A stretch of DNA of 64,000 nt from Salvator merianae (GCA_003586115.2 QVOM02000025.1:87854688-87918687), one strand, 5' to 3'. Shown: positions 23,099-34,557, counted from the stretch's first letter. The notes: generated by a model not told the origin, from the sequence alone. Translations and numbers: made by a program.

Positions 23099-23254
23099 GA
23101 AAGAGAGAAGGTGATCGAGCCACAAGACTTTGGCAAGCCTCCTTTCCCTATTTACTTGTGGTTTTCTAACATTCTGAACAGCAAGTAAGCATGAAAAAAA
23201 AAGCATTTGGTGAGGAATAGGGGGTTATTTGGTATATAGTGTTCCATTTACACA

Positions 23255-23285
23255 CACCACACACACACACACACACACTCTCTCT
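23255..23285 (+). repeat. (CA)n microsatellite
   Basis: CACACACACACACACACAC with a short CTCTCTCT tail, immediately 5' of a CR1 fragment. Confidence 0.8.
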
Positions 23286-23289
23286 CTAT

Positions 23290-24390
23290 TGTGTACAGTT
23301 CTGGCCACCTAACCTTAGAAAGGATATTGTGGAACTGGAGAAGGTGCAAAAAAGGGCAACCAGAATGATAAAGGGGCTGGAACACCTTCCTTGTGAAATC
23401 AGGCTGCAATGCCTTGGCCTCTTCAGCCTTGAAAAGCGGCGTTTAAGAGGAGATCTGACTGAAGTATATAAAATCAGATATGGATAGGGTGGACAGAGAG
23501 AAGTTCTTTTCTCTATCACACAACACTAGGACCAGGGGGCACTCTATGAAGCTGATGGGCTGACAAGGGAAAGTATTTTTTTCAACCAAAAGAGTCATGG
23601 GGCCATGGAATTTACTACCAGAAGAGGTGGTGAGAACCATCAGCCTGGTTAGCTTTAAGAATGAATTGGACAGATTGATGGAGGTCAGGTGTATCAATGG
23701 CTACTAGAATGGATGCCCAGGTACCACCTCCAGGTTGGAGAGACAGACAGGATGTCTGTGAAAACCATTTGCTGGGAGTGAAGAGCAGGTGAAGGTTTTG
23801 CCGCCTTCTTCTGCTTGAGATGCCCAGAAGCAATTGGTGGGCCACTGTGTGAGACGGAATGCTGGACTAGATGGGCTGTGGCCAGATCCAGCAGGACTCC
23901 TGTTAATTCATGGAAGACAAGTGTATCATTGGCTACTAGAATGGATGCCTAGGTACTGCTTGCAGGCTGGAAAGACAGGCAGGATGCCTGTAAAACCCAT
24001 TTGCAGGGAGTCAGGAGCAGGTGAAGGTTTTGCCTTCTTCTTCTGCTTGAGATGCCCAGAAGCAATTGGTGGGCCACTGTGTGAGATGGAATGCTGGACT
24101 AGATGGGCTGTGGCCTGATCCAGCAGGACTCCTGTTAATTCATGGAAGACAAGTGTATCATTGGCTACTAGAATGGATGCCTAGGTACTGCTTGCAGGTT
24201 GGAAAGACAGGCAGGATGCCTGTAAAACCCATTTGCAGGGAGTCAGGAGCAGGTGAAGGTTCTGCCTTCATCTTCTGCTTGAGAATGCCCAGAAGCCATT
24301 GGTGGGCCACTGAGTGAGACAGAATGCTGGACCTGATGGGCTGTGGCCTGATCCAGCAGGGCTCCTCTTATGTTCTTATGTTCACATTGT
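23290..24390 (+). mobile_element. CR1-type LINE with tandemly repeated 3' UTR
   Basis: Plus-strand LINE end. ORF2 C-terminal codons read [20 protein letters not shown], then [20 protein letters not shown], followed after a frame break by GPWNLLPEEVV-like and FKNELDRLMEVRCINGY-like stretches. The 3' UTR unit then occurs three times at a spacing of about 232 bp and ends in TTATGTTCTTATGTTC. Decayed by frameshifts and non-functional, but the longest CR1 copy in the window. Confidence 0.8.
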
Positions 24391-24439
24391 CTGTCTCTTA
24401 ATTGTATATGTCTGTTGTTCCGCCCTTTGGTGAAAGGGG

Positions 24440-24490
24440 CATTATAAATAAATAAATAAATAGATAGATAAGTAAATAAGTAAATAAATG
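24440..24490 (+). repeat. (AAAT/GATA)n microsatellite
   Basis: ATAAATAAATAAATAAATAG and following GATA/AAGT variants, 35-60 bp beyond the DDRGK1 polyadenylation region. Confidence 0.7.
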
Positions 24491-24548
24491 ATGTCGTTGT
24501 TATTAATTAGAAAATATCTGAAGAGTTTTTTTCATTACACCAGCAGGC

Positions 24549-24554
24549 TTTATT
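24549..24554 (-). terminator. DDRGK1: DDRGK1 polyadenylation signal AATAAA
   Basis: The minus strand reads AATAAA here, 25 bases past the TAA stop. Cleavage would be expected around 24525-24535, next to a T-rich plus-strand (A-rich minus-strand) stretch. It implies a very compact 3' UTR. Confidence 0.8.
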
Positions 24555-24579
24555 TTCCCCCTGCCCAAAGACCGGCCTT

Positions 24580-24752
24580 TTATGCCACGCCAGCGGCAGG
24601 TGTCCCGGTCTCAGGCTGGAGGTTGATCAGAGAATTGCTGTGCTGAACCAGCTCCGTAATAGAGACGCGTCCCCTCCGTCGAATGAACTCGGCCACAGCG
24701 GTCATCTCCTCCGGCGTGATGTAGATGAACTTGCCCCGGTCGTCGATGACGC
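24580..24752 (-). CDS. DDRGK1: DDRGK1 last coding exon (DDRGK motif, stop)
   Basis: 173 coding bases with acceptor TTTTGTCTTTAG. The exon completes the split glycine and encodes [20 protein letters not shown], then [15 protein letters not shown] and an SNSLINLQ tail ending in TAA. The [15 protein letters not shown] motif names the family. The last residues (after SNSLINLQ) differ from mammals, as is normal for this variable tail. The 3' UTR is very short, with AATAAA 25 bp after the stop. Confidence 0.97.
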
Positions 24753-25150
24753 CTAAAGACAAAAGCAAGCGGGAATTAAATTTCACAGTCTGTAGGTACA
24801 TTAATTGAGTCACCTAGTTAAGAGTTCTTAATCAGCCCGTCCCTAAGGTCTGCAGTGGGTTACGAGACATAAATACCAGGTCTGTAACCTCTAATTGATT
24901 AATTGACGCCATTAGGACTTTTAATGTGATTTTAAGTGTTCCACAAATTAATGGGAGGGGGGATTTCACTCTTCCTTGATGAATCTGCTGGCACTACTAT
25001 CTTTGCCAAGGAAGGAGACACAATGCGGAGAAGGGAAAAGAGTTAATTTGTCCCCCCCACCCTTAAGCATAATTTTCCTTAGCTTGATTCTTAAACACTT
25101 ATCTAAAAGTTCATATCCAGGGATCTCGTGGAGTGAAAGCTGCATTAAGG

Positions 25151-25289
25151 CAAGGGTTCTCAAACTATGTCCTTTCCAAGAGGTTTCTGAATTAGAACTC
25201 CCATCATTCCTTGCCCTTAGCCAGGCTGCCTGGGGCTGATGGGAACTGCAGTTCCGGAACCTCTGGAGGGCTGCGGTTGAACATCCCTG
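25151..25289. mobile_element. hAT-type MITE
   Basis: Left end CAAGGGTTCTCAAACT, right end GGTTGAACATCCCTG (inverted CAGGGATGTTCAACC). Ends and size match the hAT MITE at 21669. The interior GATGGGAACTGCAGTTCCGG is commonly seen in such elements. No clear target duplication. Confidence 0.55.
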
Positions 25290-25326
25290 CAGGCAAGAGT
25301 CCTCTGTCTTCAGCAGACTGAGTCAA

Positions 25327-25752
25327 AGGCTGCCTCCAGTTGGCAAGAGGAAAATGCCAGAGCTTGTTTGCATCCTGCTATTTCCTTTTGCCGTCCCTTC
25401 CACACAATGGAGCACCATCGTGGGGCAAACGTGGGCACTGACCCATCTCTGTGTTTGCCTCTATGATGGCAAGGCAGCTACTTCTGGATAATACCCAGCA
25501 GTGCATGTGCGCTGCCCCTGCGCATGCGCGAGGGCCAGGTTCAGCCCTGCGCATGTGCGGGGACATTTTCTCCAGGAAGGAACTCGTGAGCCAAGCTTCC
25601 AGACAGGTAGGTTCCATCGCTATTCTGGGAAAATCCACCCTGAGAGTTGGGTTTTCCTGGGATTGGATATAGGGGGATTTAACCCCTACGTTGCGGGTCT
25701 ATGTTGGGGTTGCCACAGATATGTGTGCCAACCCCAACAGTGTCTGGCAAAC
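25327..25752. mobile_element. AGGCTGCATCCAGACAGG-family element, copy 6
   Basis: Left AGGCTGCCTCCAGTTGGCAA; interior GCGCATGCGCGAGGGCCAGG and CTATTCTGGGAAAATCCACC; then GGGTTGCCACAGATATGTGT near 25702 as in copy 1; right end near CAGTGTCTGGC. Sits in the last DDRGK1 intron. Confidence 0.55.
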
Positions 25753-26282
25753 TGAGAATATCCCTGGACTTATTTACAAGGCGGAAATAATTTACTCAAC
25801 TGCAGATGATTAATCATCTAAAAATAAGCCAGCTGGCAGCCTAATAAAAGGGAAGAGGGGGGACCAGACTAAAACAAAGCAAGCGCTAAAAGGTCAAAGC
25901 AGACTAGGGAGAACCCTGGCGCATCAGACACTGGCTCGACTGAATCCAGACTCCTGTTTCTGGCAAACACGACAGGACTCGCCTGGTTTTCCTTCTCTTC
26001 CTCAGCAACTGGCACGTGGGAAGCTGGCTGCATCCGTTCCAGCCTTTCCTTCTACAAGCACCAGGAAGTACATGCTGCTCCTATATTACTACTGGTCCTT
26101 TCCCCCCGCGGAATTACTCTGAGTAGCTTTCTCTACCTGCTGCCTGGTTGCCCTCTCCCTCCGATAGAATTTCAGCACACTTTTTAAACTTCCTTCAGGC
26201 AATTCTTCCCACTTCCACTTGCTGATGTGAAACCATTACAATTATTTCCACCCCAGATGGGTAAATTGGAACGGTATGAATC
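25753..26282. other. DDRGK1 intron, nothing recognised
   Basis: No repeat or gene recognised. Confidence 0.35.
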
Positions 26283-26473
26283 CAGCAGCGGCCCGTTGCT
26301 TTAAGGGCGGGTGTTCGGAACCCGTGGGAAGGGGGCGATCGCTGTTTGTGGGGCCTCCAGGCCTCCGTACTGTCGCAGCTGCGACAGTACGGAGGCCCGG
26401 AGGCCCCGCGAACAGCATCGCCCCCTTCCCGCGGGCTCCGAACACCCGCCCTTAAAGCGACGGGCCGCTGTTG
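26283..26473. mobile_element. Palindromic hAT-like MITE, copy 2
   Basis: 191 bp, almost perfectly self-complementary around a centre GTACTGTCGCAGCTGCGACAGTAC. Ends are CAGCAGCGGCCCGT / ACGGGCCGCTGTTG. Flanks TATGAATC and CACTAATC (5/8) are a decayed target duplication at best. Blocks CTTTAAGGGCGGGTGTTCGG and its complement are shared with copies 1 and 3. Lies in the last DDRGK1 intron, 127 bp from exon 8. Confidence 0.85.
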
Positions 26474-26599
26474 CACTAATCACAACTGAGTATTTAAAGG
26501 CAACCGGGGATAGAAAGCAATTCAGCTCATAGAAAGCAATTTAGACAGCTGCTTCAATCTAAACAAGGCGGACCAAGCACATAATGTTTTTACTGTTAC

Positions 26600-26648
26600 C
26601 TGTTAACGTTCCATCTGCCATGAGGTCTTGTACTCTATTAATTGCATC
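26600..26648 (-). CDS. DDRGK1: DDRGK1 exon 8
   Basis: 49-bp exon with acceptor CTCAAACAG and donor GTAACAG, phase 0 in and phase 1 out. It encodes DAINRVQDLMADGTLT plus the first base of a glycine codon completed by the last exon, matching human DTINRIQDLLAEGTITG. A palindromic hAT-like element lies about 130 bp away in the downstream intron (26283-26473). Confidence 0.95.
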
Positions 26649-27324
26649 CTGTTTGAGGGAAAACAAATCAAGTCACGAAGAAATCTTGCATGTTTTCAGA
26701 AAACACACCATCCCAGTGTTTTCTACGCACGCCTGCCAAGAATCTAATTTAGGGGACATTCAGAAAAAGGCGCAAAGTCGATTAGGAGAGGCGTGTCAGA
26801 AGTTGTTTCATACCAAACCAGCCCATTGCTTCATTTACTATTGACGGTGACCAGGGCTTCTGGCGGTCGCCTGTCCTGCACGTGGGCGTCTCGTGCATGC
26901 AAAACTCTTGTTCCATCCCTGAGCTTCAGCCCTTCTCCCTATCTGCACCAGGGTTCTGCGGCTGGGCATGGAAACCCAAGGTTGAAGGTCATTAGCCAAG
27001 TGTGTCTAGAAGACTGCTTCAGATATCCAGGGAGAAGAAGATACGTGTCTGCAGCACAACGTGTTCTTCCACAATGCAGCTGGTGAAATGTGACTCCCGT
27101 TGCTTTTACTTTTAAGTGGGTTGTCATACATGGCTTCCCTCAAAGCAATCCTGGAAGCTTTGAGTAATGTGATTTAGCCTCTGAGCTACCAATTACACAC
27201 ACTTGCAGACTGGGAGCGCTCTCCACGGTGCCAGTGGCACAGTGGTAGACTGCTTCTGTCCTTCACAGCGCTGCTGACTTACCACTAGTCTGGGGTTCCC
27301 CTCCCCCTGTAATGCCATTGATTT

Positions 27325-27840
27325 ACATTGGTTAAGAAATGTCCCACTGGATCGGGCCCATGGCCTGTTTTGTCCAGCAGCATGCCTCACAGGGGCCACC
27401 AGCTGCACAGGGAACCCCACCAGTAGCACAGGAGCACACAGCCTGCCCTGGTTGCAGTCTCCCAGCAGCTGCCCTTCAGAGGCAGGACACCTCCTGCAGC
27501 CATCAGGGACAGCAGCCATTGTGAGCCCTGACTCCCTTGAGTAGAAGAAGTGTTCCACGGATCAGACCCATGACCCACCTAGTCCAGCCATCTGGTCTCC
27601 CAGGGGTCAACCACCATTGGATGACTTCTCTTTCTAGCATTCCGGGAAAGGGAGGAAAACTTCTCCCTGACTACTTTGTCTGGACCATACGTGATTTTAT
27701 ACACTTTTATCATGTCTCCTCCCACTCATCTCTTTTCTAGACTAAAAGACCCAGACACTGTAATCTTTCCACACAGGGTAGGTTCCACAGCACCTTAATC
27801 ATCTTAGCTGCCCCCTTCTGAACCTTTTCCAACTTTGTTA
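27325..27840 (-). mobile_element. CR1-type LINE 3' fragments, divergent subfamily
   Basis: Minus-strand sequence with GGATCGGGCCCATGGCCTGT and GGATCAGACCCATGACCCAC blocks. It then continues into ACTTTTATCATGTCTCCTCC and AACCTTTTCCAACTTTGTTA, matching the minus strand of a LINE ORF2 C-terminus. Related to 37735 and 58085. Confidence 0.6.
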
Positions 27841-27849
27841 TATCTTTTT

Positions 27850-28435
27850 GAGATAAGAATATAGAAGAGCCCTGCTAGATCAAGGCCACAACCCATCAGG
27901 TCCAGCAGCTTGTCTCACACAGTGGCCTACCAATTCTTCTGGACATTCTTAGGCAGAAAATGAAGGCAAAACCTCCACCTGCTCTTGCCTCCCTGCAAAT
28001 GCCCTTTAGAGGCATCCTGCCTGTCTCTCCAGCCTGGAGCAGTACCTAGGAATCTATTCTAATAGCCATTGATACACCTGTCTTCTGCTTGAGATGCCCG
28101 GAAGCATCTCAGTGTGGGCCAATGTGTGAAGCAGGATGCTGGACTAGATGGGCTGTGGCCTGATCCAGCAGGCCTCCTTTTATGTTCTTATAGGATCAGA
28201 CAAATCCATGGAGGACAGGTTACTAGAATAGATGCCCAGGTACTGCCTCTGAGTTGGGGAGACACACAATGCCTCTAAAGGTCATCTGCAGGGAGTGGAA
28301 AGGAGGTGAAGGTTTTGTCCCCGTCTTCTGCTTGAGATGCCCGGAAGCAATAGGTGAGCTACTGTGTGAAACAGGATGCTGGACTAGATGGGCTGTGGGC
28401 TGACTGAGTAGGGCTCCTTTTATGTTCTCACGCTT
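27850..28435. mobile_element. CR1-type 3' UTR fragments in opposite orientations
   Basis: A minus-strand unit (27850-28085) abuts two plus-strand units (28080-28200, 28200-28435) with GATGCTGGACTAGATGGGCT and GGGCTCCTTTTATGTTCT ends. Confidence 0.7.
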
Positions 28436-28669
28436 TTCACTGCATTTCCTGTCCTTTCATATGCCACAAAACAACTGATTTTATTACTTTTTAATTTTTA
28501 TTTTGGCTTGCAAGGCTGTCATTGTGTCACTGCTTTTTATGGTTAATGTAGCAGGTTTTTAGTAGGCAGACTGAAAAGTCACATTTTATCACATGAAGTG
28601 ATCCCAGCGAACAAGCAAAAGATCTATGCAAAAGTACCACCAGGCTGTGGAAAACAGTGAATCAGAGGT

Positions 28670-28700
28670 TTTATTTTATTTTATTTTATTTTATTTAAGA
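28670..28700 (+). repeat. (TTTTA)n microsatellite
   Basis: TTTTATTTTATTTTATTTTA, the 3' tail (minus orientation) of the LINE fragment that follows. Confidence 0.8.
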
Positions 28701-29150
28701 ATTTATATTCTGCCCTTCACTCGAAGATCCCAGGGCAGGTCACAACAATAAAAAAACTATATATCTATATCTATATATCTATACATATATTCCTCCTCCC
28801 TCCCTGGCAGCACAACACTCAGAGAAGGCTAAACATCAAAGGGCTGAGTGAAGAGATTTGTTTTAACCAAGTGCCAAAAGACAAACAAAGTTGGCACTTG
28901 ACATACCTCTAGAGGAAGACTGTTCCAGAATCTGGGGGCCACCACAGAAAAGGCCCTCTTGCATGTACCTGCTCCTTGCACCTCTGAAAGAGGCAGAACT
29001 ACAAGAAGGCCCTCTACTTGAGATCTTAACACTCGGGCAGGTCTATGTGGGAGAAGGCGCTCCTTCAGGTAAAGCTAAATGTTTTGTGTCTGAAGATCCT
29101 ACCACTGGTTCTTAAAGCCAATTGAAACAATTGCCTCTCTAGAGTGCTCC
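28690..29150 (-). mobile_element. L2-like LINE 3' fragment
   Basis: Shares with 45340-45760 the order CTGCCCTTCACTCGAAGATC, CAGAATCTGGGGGCCACCAC, AGAAAAGGCCCTCTTGCATG, CACTCGGGCAGGTCTATGTG. Minus-strand orientation, noncoding or decayed. Contains an (ATATCT)n tract at 28757-28790. Confidence 0.55.
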
Positions 29151-29329
29151 AAGCCATTCAGGGAGAAGACAGCCCAGGGACCATCAGGGCTGGGATCCAA
29201 CAGCTTTCCCATCTGTTCAAAGTGGTCTTTCTATTTTGGAAGTGTTGCAGGATGAGTGAGACAACCCAGCCACACGCGAGGGAGAAAAGCAGAGAGCCAG
29301 TTTTTACCATCTGGCTTGTAAGCGCCTAC

Positions 29330-29386
29330 CTGCGTCCTAATGCCCATATGGGAAGCCAGGTCTTCCAAAAGAACCACTTTGGTACT
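29330..29386 (-). CDS. DDRGK1: DDRGK1 exon 7 (winged-helix core)
   Basis: 57-bp, 19-codon exon: acceptor CTCTCCCCCGCAG, donor GTAGGC, phase 0 at both ends. It encodes STKVVLLEDLASHMGIRTQ, nearly identical to the conserved DDRGK1 segment KVVLLEDLASQVGLRTQ. It forms part of the C-terminal PCI-like winged helix. Confidence 0.96.
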
Positions 29387-29399
29387 CTGCGGGGGAGAG

Positions 29400-30300
29400 A
29401 CAACACCAGAAATTAGGCAGCCCAAAGGACCAAATCAGTAGCTTTATTTTGGCACAAGCAGCTCAGCACACACCTATAGGACTCTTAACAAAAAATATCA
29501 GATTTATGCTATAAATGAAGGCTTGAGACGGAGAAACTGCGCAGAGACTTCAAAGAATAGTAAGAAGCCCATGCTCAGAAATATTTCAAATTTCAAATTA
29601 GCTTCAAATGCAAAACTTTGTCCCCTTTATGTTCTTAAAAAAGCAAGAGTTCATCCGCATGTACCAAACCCTTTGCTGCACATAAAACAGCTGGAACCGT
29701 CTGTCCAAGGCCCTACAAGGCACTAAGAAAGCCCAAATAAAAAGAGCAGCTTAATAAAGCTTGGGAATAACTTAAAACGAGTTTAAATTGACAGCTTATC
29801 AATAAACATCAAATAGTCTCTGAAATCTGGAGGCCAGTACTTAATTATTTATCCCGAGCGCTTGCTAGGCTGGAGTTCTAGTAGAGATGATGTATATATG
29901 AATCCGGAATGAGCAGCAATTGGCGCTGGACGCTGCTTGCATGATTTGCTGCCAGTTTTTATTTTTCTTCCCTGCCCCCTGTTGGCAGCTTTCTCCTACC
30001 AGGTTCCCACCACCACTGTTTCTTTATCAGGAGGTACGGAAGTGCTTTTCTTCCTAACTGCACAGAGACTTAAGCAGGAATAACTTTCATTATAGGTCTT
30101 CCAAGACTTAGAAGGGCAGTCGAAAGTTCTGGAATGGCTACAAGGTTAGTAGAGAAAGAGGAGCAATTGTGAAGTTTAAGGTCGGGTAGGAACGAAAGAA
30201 AGCCAAGACAAAGAGGGGCACAAGGTAAGTCAAGTCCAGTAAAAAGGCCCCCCATGAAATTGTATTTTTTCGTGACTCTCCTCCACCTCCCAACTCATCC
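29400..30300. other. DDRGK1 intron 7, nothing recognised
   Basis: AT-rich intron sequence without a recognised repeat or splice-flanked frame. Confidence 0.35.
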
Positions 30301-30317
30301 TCTGCCACTGTCAAGCT

Positions 30318-30648
30318 GTTGGGTACCACTGAGTTGTGTCTGACGCCTGCGTTGACTGCATGGGCCCCTCTGTGCAGTTTTCTTGGCAGAGATACTGAAG
30401 TGGTTTGCCATTGCCTACTTCTGGGGAGAGACTAGGGATCGAACCGGCAATCCTCTGCTTTGCAGGCTGCTTGCTCTACTACTCAGCTACAGCCACTCCC
30501 AGACTCCATGGGCCCCTCTATGCAGTTTTCTTGGCAGAAATACAGAAGTGGTTTGCCACTGCCTACTTCTGGAGAGAGGCTGGGGATTGAACTGACGACC
30601 CCATGCTTTCCTGGTAGTTTGCTCTACAAGTGAGCTATATATAGTACT
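30318..30648 (-). mobile_element. Sauria-type SINE pair
   Basis: Two minus-strand copies. The first (30318-30505) is longer and has the full tail end GGGTACCACTGAGTTGTGTC...GACGCCTGCGTTGAC. The second (30506-30648) begins at GCCCCTCTATGCAGTTTTCT. Both have GGCAGxxATACxGAAGTGGT and a degraded tRNA-like head. Same head-to-tail arrangement as at 16562, but more diverged. Confidence 0.75.
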
Positions 30649-31029
30649 TTCTGTCTCACTGTCAAGTTACTAAACTGTAGTAATCACATCTCTGCTATTT
30701 TCAGCCCTTCTATGGGCAAACGCAGACTCTCAAGGATTCTCATAATTTCTAAAAGTAATCCCTACAAAACCTCCATCAAATCACAGGTCACCTCTGCTTT
30801 TTTTATGTCCTGGTAGCTTTGTTATTAGGTCAAAAACAGATTATGATTAATGAGGACCCACACTTCTGGGTTATTGACAAGCACAGGATGTGTGACTTCT
30901 GTAGTTGAGCAATTTCAGACTTGACTTGTTGGTGGTCTGTGGGAGGAGAGACTTTGTGTGAAATCAGGCACATTCAAGCGGATCTGTTCTCACTCTGCCA
31001 GGCTGCACTTGTGCACCGTTCTCCTGGAA

Positions 31030-34000
31030 AAGCAGAAAATCTCTGGGCCTGAGTGTTTTTTTTTTCCCTTTCTAGGCTATTGGTGGTAAGTTAGGGAAGA
31101 AGGGAGAAACCCAAGCAGACCTGCTGTGCCTCTGGCATGCCCACAGGCCCAGAGATGGTGGCCATCTGTGGCTTATGCAAGCCCCTCTTTATTAGCTTCA
31201 AAAGGAAAGGAAAGGAACAGGCAGCACAGGGAAACCAAACGTTCAGCATCTCCCTACGCAATACCCGACTCCCCTGGCCCACTAGTTATGAAGTCAGACG
31301 CAGCCAAGCTAGAGAACTGAGTATTATGGACTGCACATACTGAACTGGAACCAGTCCATGAAAACCAGTTCTCAGAGCTTGGAACTGCCAGGTTCTGCAC
31401 ATCTTCTTCTAAAAGGCTAAAGGGAAACACACAGGGATGGGCCAGAGTCCTACAGCTTTACCAGAGACCGAACCAGCATCACGTTGTCAGGAACCTTTAT
31501 GCACTCTAGCAGCTGAGCTACCAGCCCCAAAATAGAAGCAGAAATGAAGACAACCAGATTGCCAGCATCCCCAGAATCCACCACCGCCCACCGACCGTGA
31601 GGTTGCTGCACTCCCACAACACCCCTGCAGTAGCTGTTCAGGGAAAGCATCGGTCAGGATGCGGCAGCAGGTAGAAGCATGCCCTCCTGTAGCAGCCTTG
31701 AGGCTCACAACAGAGGAGAAATCTTCTGTGAAGAACTCCCAGCCCCTCTCTCACCAGAGACCATGAGGCATAGAGTAGCACAGGGTGCCTGCAGCTTTTT
31801 GTGGCAAGTCCCTGCTCGATAGCCACCACCCAGAAACTGGAATATGCTCCACCAGCAGCCACGGAAAAAGCCACGGCACCTCAGAAAGGGATGACAGCTG
31901 TTCTAATGCAAGGGTCGTCCCAAACAAAGGCAACTACCCTAGTGCAGCAGGAAGGTGCACTGCAATGTATGAACAACCACTGCAGCTTGCACGGGGCTGA
32001 AGCCTCACTGCGATGCAGGATTCCTCATAGGCAGTGTTGGGTACCCTGCAGCTATTACAGCAAGTGGATGAGGGCCATGAGAAAGCAGAGGTTGGGTAGG
32101 GAAGAAAAAGTGTTCACACCCTGCACGAGGGGTCAGCTGTGATCACCACCGCATTGCAGAGTTGGTCCTTTGGATGCCCACTAGATGTAGACAGAAGGCA
32201 GTGAAAGGCATCAGATGTGCAAAGCACAGGGCCAGTTCGAAATAGGCCCACATCATTGTCAGCGAGCCCGGGGTTCTTGGGGTGTGTGTGCATGTTTGCA
32301 GAGTTCTTGGGAGGGGGTGGGAGGGCGTACCTGCACGCTGGAGCCAGCAGGAAAGGGTCAGTGCTCCACTGGGCATGACACAATATGATGGCATTGTTGC
32401 AAATCCTGTCAGGCCAACCCATGCTTCAGGCCTCTCACTGCAGGCTCTGGAACCCCAGGGGGCACCAGGGCAGCTAAGGAGTCTCCTCCCCCTTCCAGGC
32501 CCCTGGCAAAGGCATGTTAGTGTGTGCAAACATCAGGGCCCTTGGCGACCATGCAAGGCTGTTCTGAAGGTTCTGAAAGAATCATTTGCCTATCGCTACA
32601 AGGAACCGGCCCTGAGGTCCCGCCCCCCTGAGTAACGTCGCAACAATGTAGCCCCTTGCACAGGCAGAAGAAAGGCTTCGCTTTCCATGAGGGTCTAGCC
32701 AAGGCCACCCCATCCTCCTGTCCAGCCAGCCAGAGCAGCACATGAAGACCACCTACAAGGAACCCAAGCTTAGATCTCTCAGGAGGACAGGCCTGGCGAA
32801 GCCTCAGTGTGGCACGGGTGGAACATTGTGGCCGTGCAGATGGGCTTCCGTCAGCCCCAACCACCACAGTCCACAGCAGGAACAACGGAAGTTGCGGATC
32901 AGCAGCATCTGGAGGACTACAGGTCCCCCATTCCTGCCTTACAAGATAGTCACTCTCAGAAGACCGGCCATCTTGAATCTGCTCTGCCTCCTTCCCTCTG
33001 TCCAACCAGGCCTCCCATTTACCATTTGGTGAGCTGGTGATATGATTTAGAAGGCAAAGTTAAGGCACAAGCGTTCTCTGCCCTCCTACTTCATACTGTC
33101 AAATACTCGGGCAGAAACAAGCACACACGGCGAGCAAAGTCAGAACAGAACTGAGGTGCCGGGACCTCTCCCTGCAGTCCTTGGCCATGGTGCAAAGGCA
33201 GTGGGCGAGAGGCAGGTTTTTAACCTCAAGGAGCTCACAGTGCAAAAGCTTCAGAGGATTACAAAAGGGAGGGCGATCCCTTTTCTGCTGATTGCCCCAG
33301 AAACAAAGGACAGGCTGACACGGCTTACCACTTCTGCTGGAGGATACCAGTGACGTTCAGAAAGCAACCCACACTTTCCACATTTCTGCCTCTGCAGGCT
33401 TTGTGCCTGAAGAAGTGGAAATGGCCAATATTCTAGCTAAGCGGCTGCCTGCTGGGCGGATCAGACGTGGGAAACCCCCCAAAGCGGCATCGATGGCGAC
33501 TGACTGATAGCGGTCAGCAAGGCACCTCCCACCAGGTCTCTGCCTCTGTTGCTGGAGGCTAAGGCAGGGGAGTCAAATGTGGAGGTTTCGGTGGCAGGAA
33601 TGAAGGCCGAGCGGAGCTCCAACAAAGAAAACGAGGCGAACTGAGGCTGCTGCTGTGGCTGGAGAAAGCTAGCCTGCAAAGTCAGCCACCCTTTGCTGCA
33701 GATTAGATAGCGGAGGTTTGCAACATGCTGGTTTCGCTTGCTTGAAACAGCCGCTCGCCCACAAAAGACAGCCCAGCATTTAGACATGCTAGAAGGCCCT
33801 CGCCTGAGTCCTTTCCTCCTCCTTGGGCCTCCTGGAGACCACGGGAGAGGGGGACACTTTCCCTGCACTGCTTGGTGGCCTGCTCTTCCTGGCCTGGCGG
33901 AAGTTCCTCAAGCTCCCCAAGCTCTTCAGATTCAGCAGAGGCCCAGGGAAGCTCCAACAGGTCCCCAAACAGGCCCAGCTGAGAGATGATGGTGTCACTG

Positions 34001-34069
34001 GGCAGCGGGAGAGAGAGCTCCGTCCCACACCTGGGGGCTCTAAGAAGCCCGAGGAAGGACCACAGACTC
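31030..34069. other. GC-richer DDRGK1 intron interval with many open frames
   Basis: About 3 kb, G+C-richer than the flanks and with few recognisable repeats. Minus-strand open frames include 32517-33005 (162 codons) and 33703-34173 (156 codons); the latter has an acidic SEELGELEELPPGQEEQ-like stretch. None shows a domain, conserved motif or splice continuity with DDRGK1. It might be an unrecognised repeat, a noncoding-RNA gene or plain intron. Confidence 0.3.
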
Positions 34070-34557
34070 AGGCTGCACCCAGGCAGGGTGAAAAACCCAG
34101 GATCACATGGGATGGCTACACATGTCCATAGCAATCCCAACACAGCCCCAGGATAGAGGAATAAAATCCACAATAAAGTTATGGCAGAAAAATCAACACC
34201 CAGCCCATGTTTTACCTAAAAAGCGAGAGCACTTACCTTGTCTGGACGCTTGCCTGTGCATTCCCTCCATCTTGGGAACAGTCACTACACATGTGTGGGG
34301 TGAAACCCAGCCAAAAATGGCGGCCTCACATGTGCGGGGGGAAGCAGTGATCACGCATGTCCAGGTATTTTGCGTCATCGAAATACCTGGATGTACGGGT
34401 CACGCCACTGTGGGAGCCAGTATCCACACCAGTAAGTGCTTCCGCTTGCTCCGCACTGCTGCCTTGCTGTTGGAGCAACAGGTGGTCATTCCACAGGTGC
34501 TTTACTCCAGAATATTGCTAAATAGCGGATTCAGCCACTAACATTTGGTGGCAGCCT
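34070..34557. mobile_element. AGGCTGCATCCAGACAGG-family element, copy 7
   Basis: Left AGGCTGCACCCAGGCAGGGT, right ATTTGGTGGCAGCCT. Between them lie GGTATTTTGCGTCATCGAAA with ATACC on both arms, ACACATGTGTGGGG and CTTTACTCCAGAATATTGCT. The clearest complete copy of the family. Confidence 0.6.

Noticed and set aside
22819..23188. Overlapping frames of 86-108 codons
   Set aside because: They lie within element copy 5 of the AGGCTGCATCCAGACAGG family.
23700..24390. CRISPR-like or satellite array
   Set aside because: The repeats are 232 bp, LINE-derived and only three; the host is a vertebrate.
33703..34173. 156-codon frame with leucine-rich start, possible secreted protein
   Set aside because: Its N-terminal part lies inside a DNA-transposon copy (34070-34557), so the apparent signal peptide is repeat sequence.
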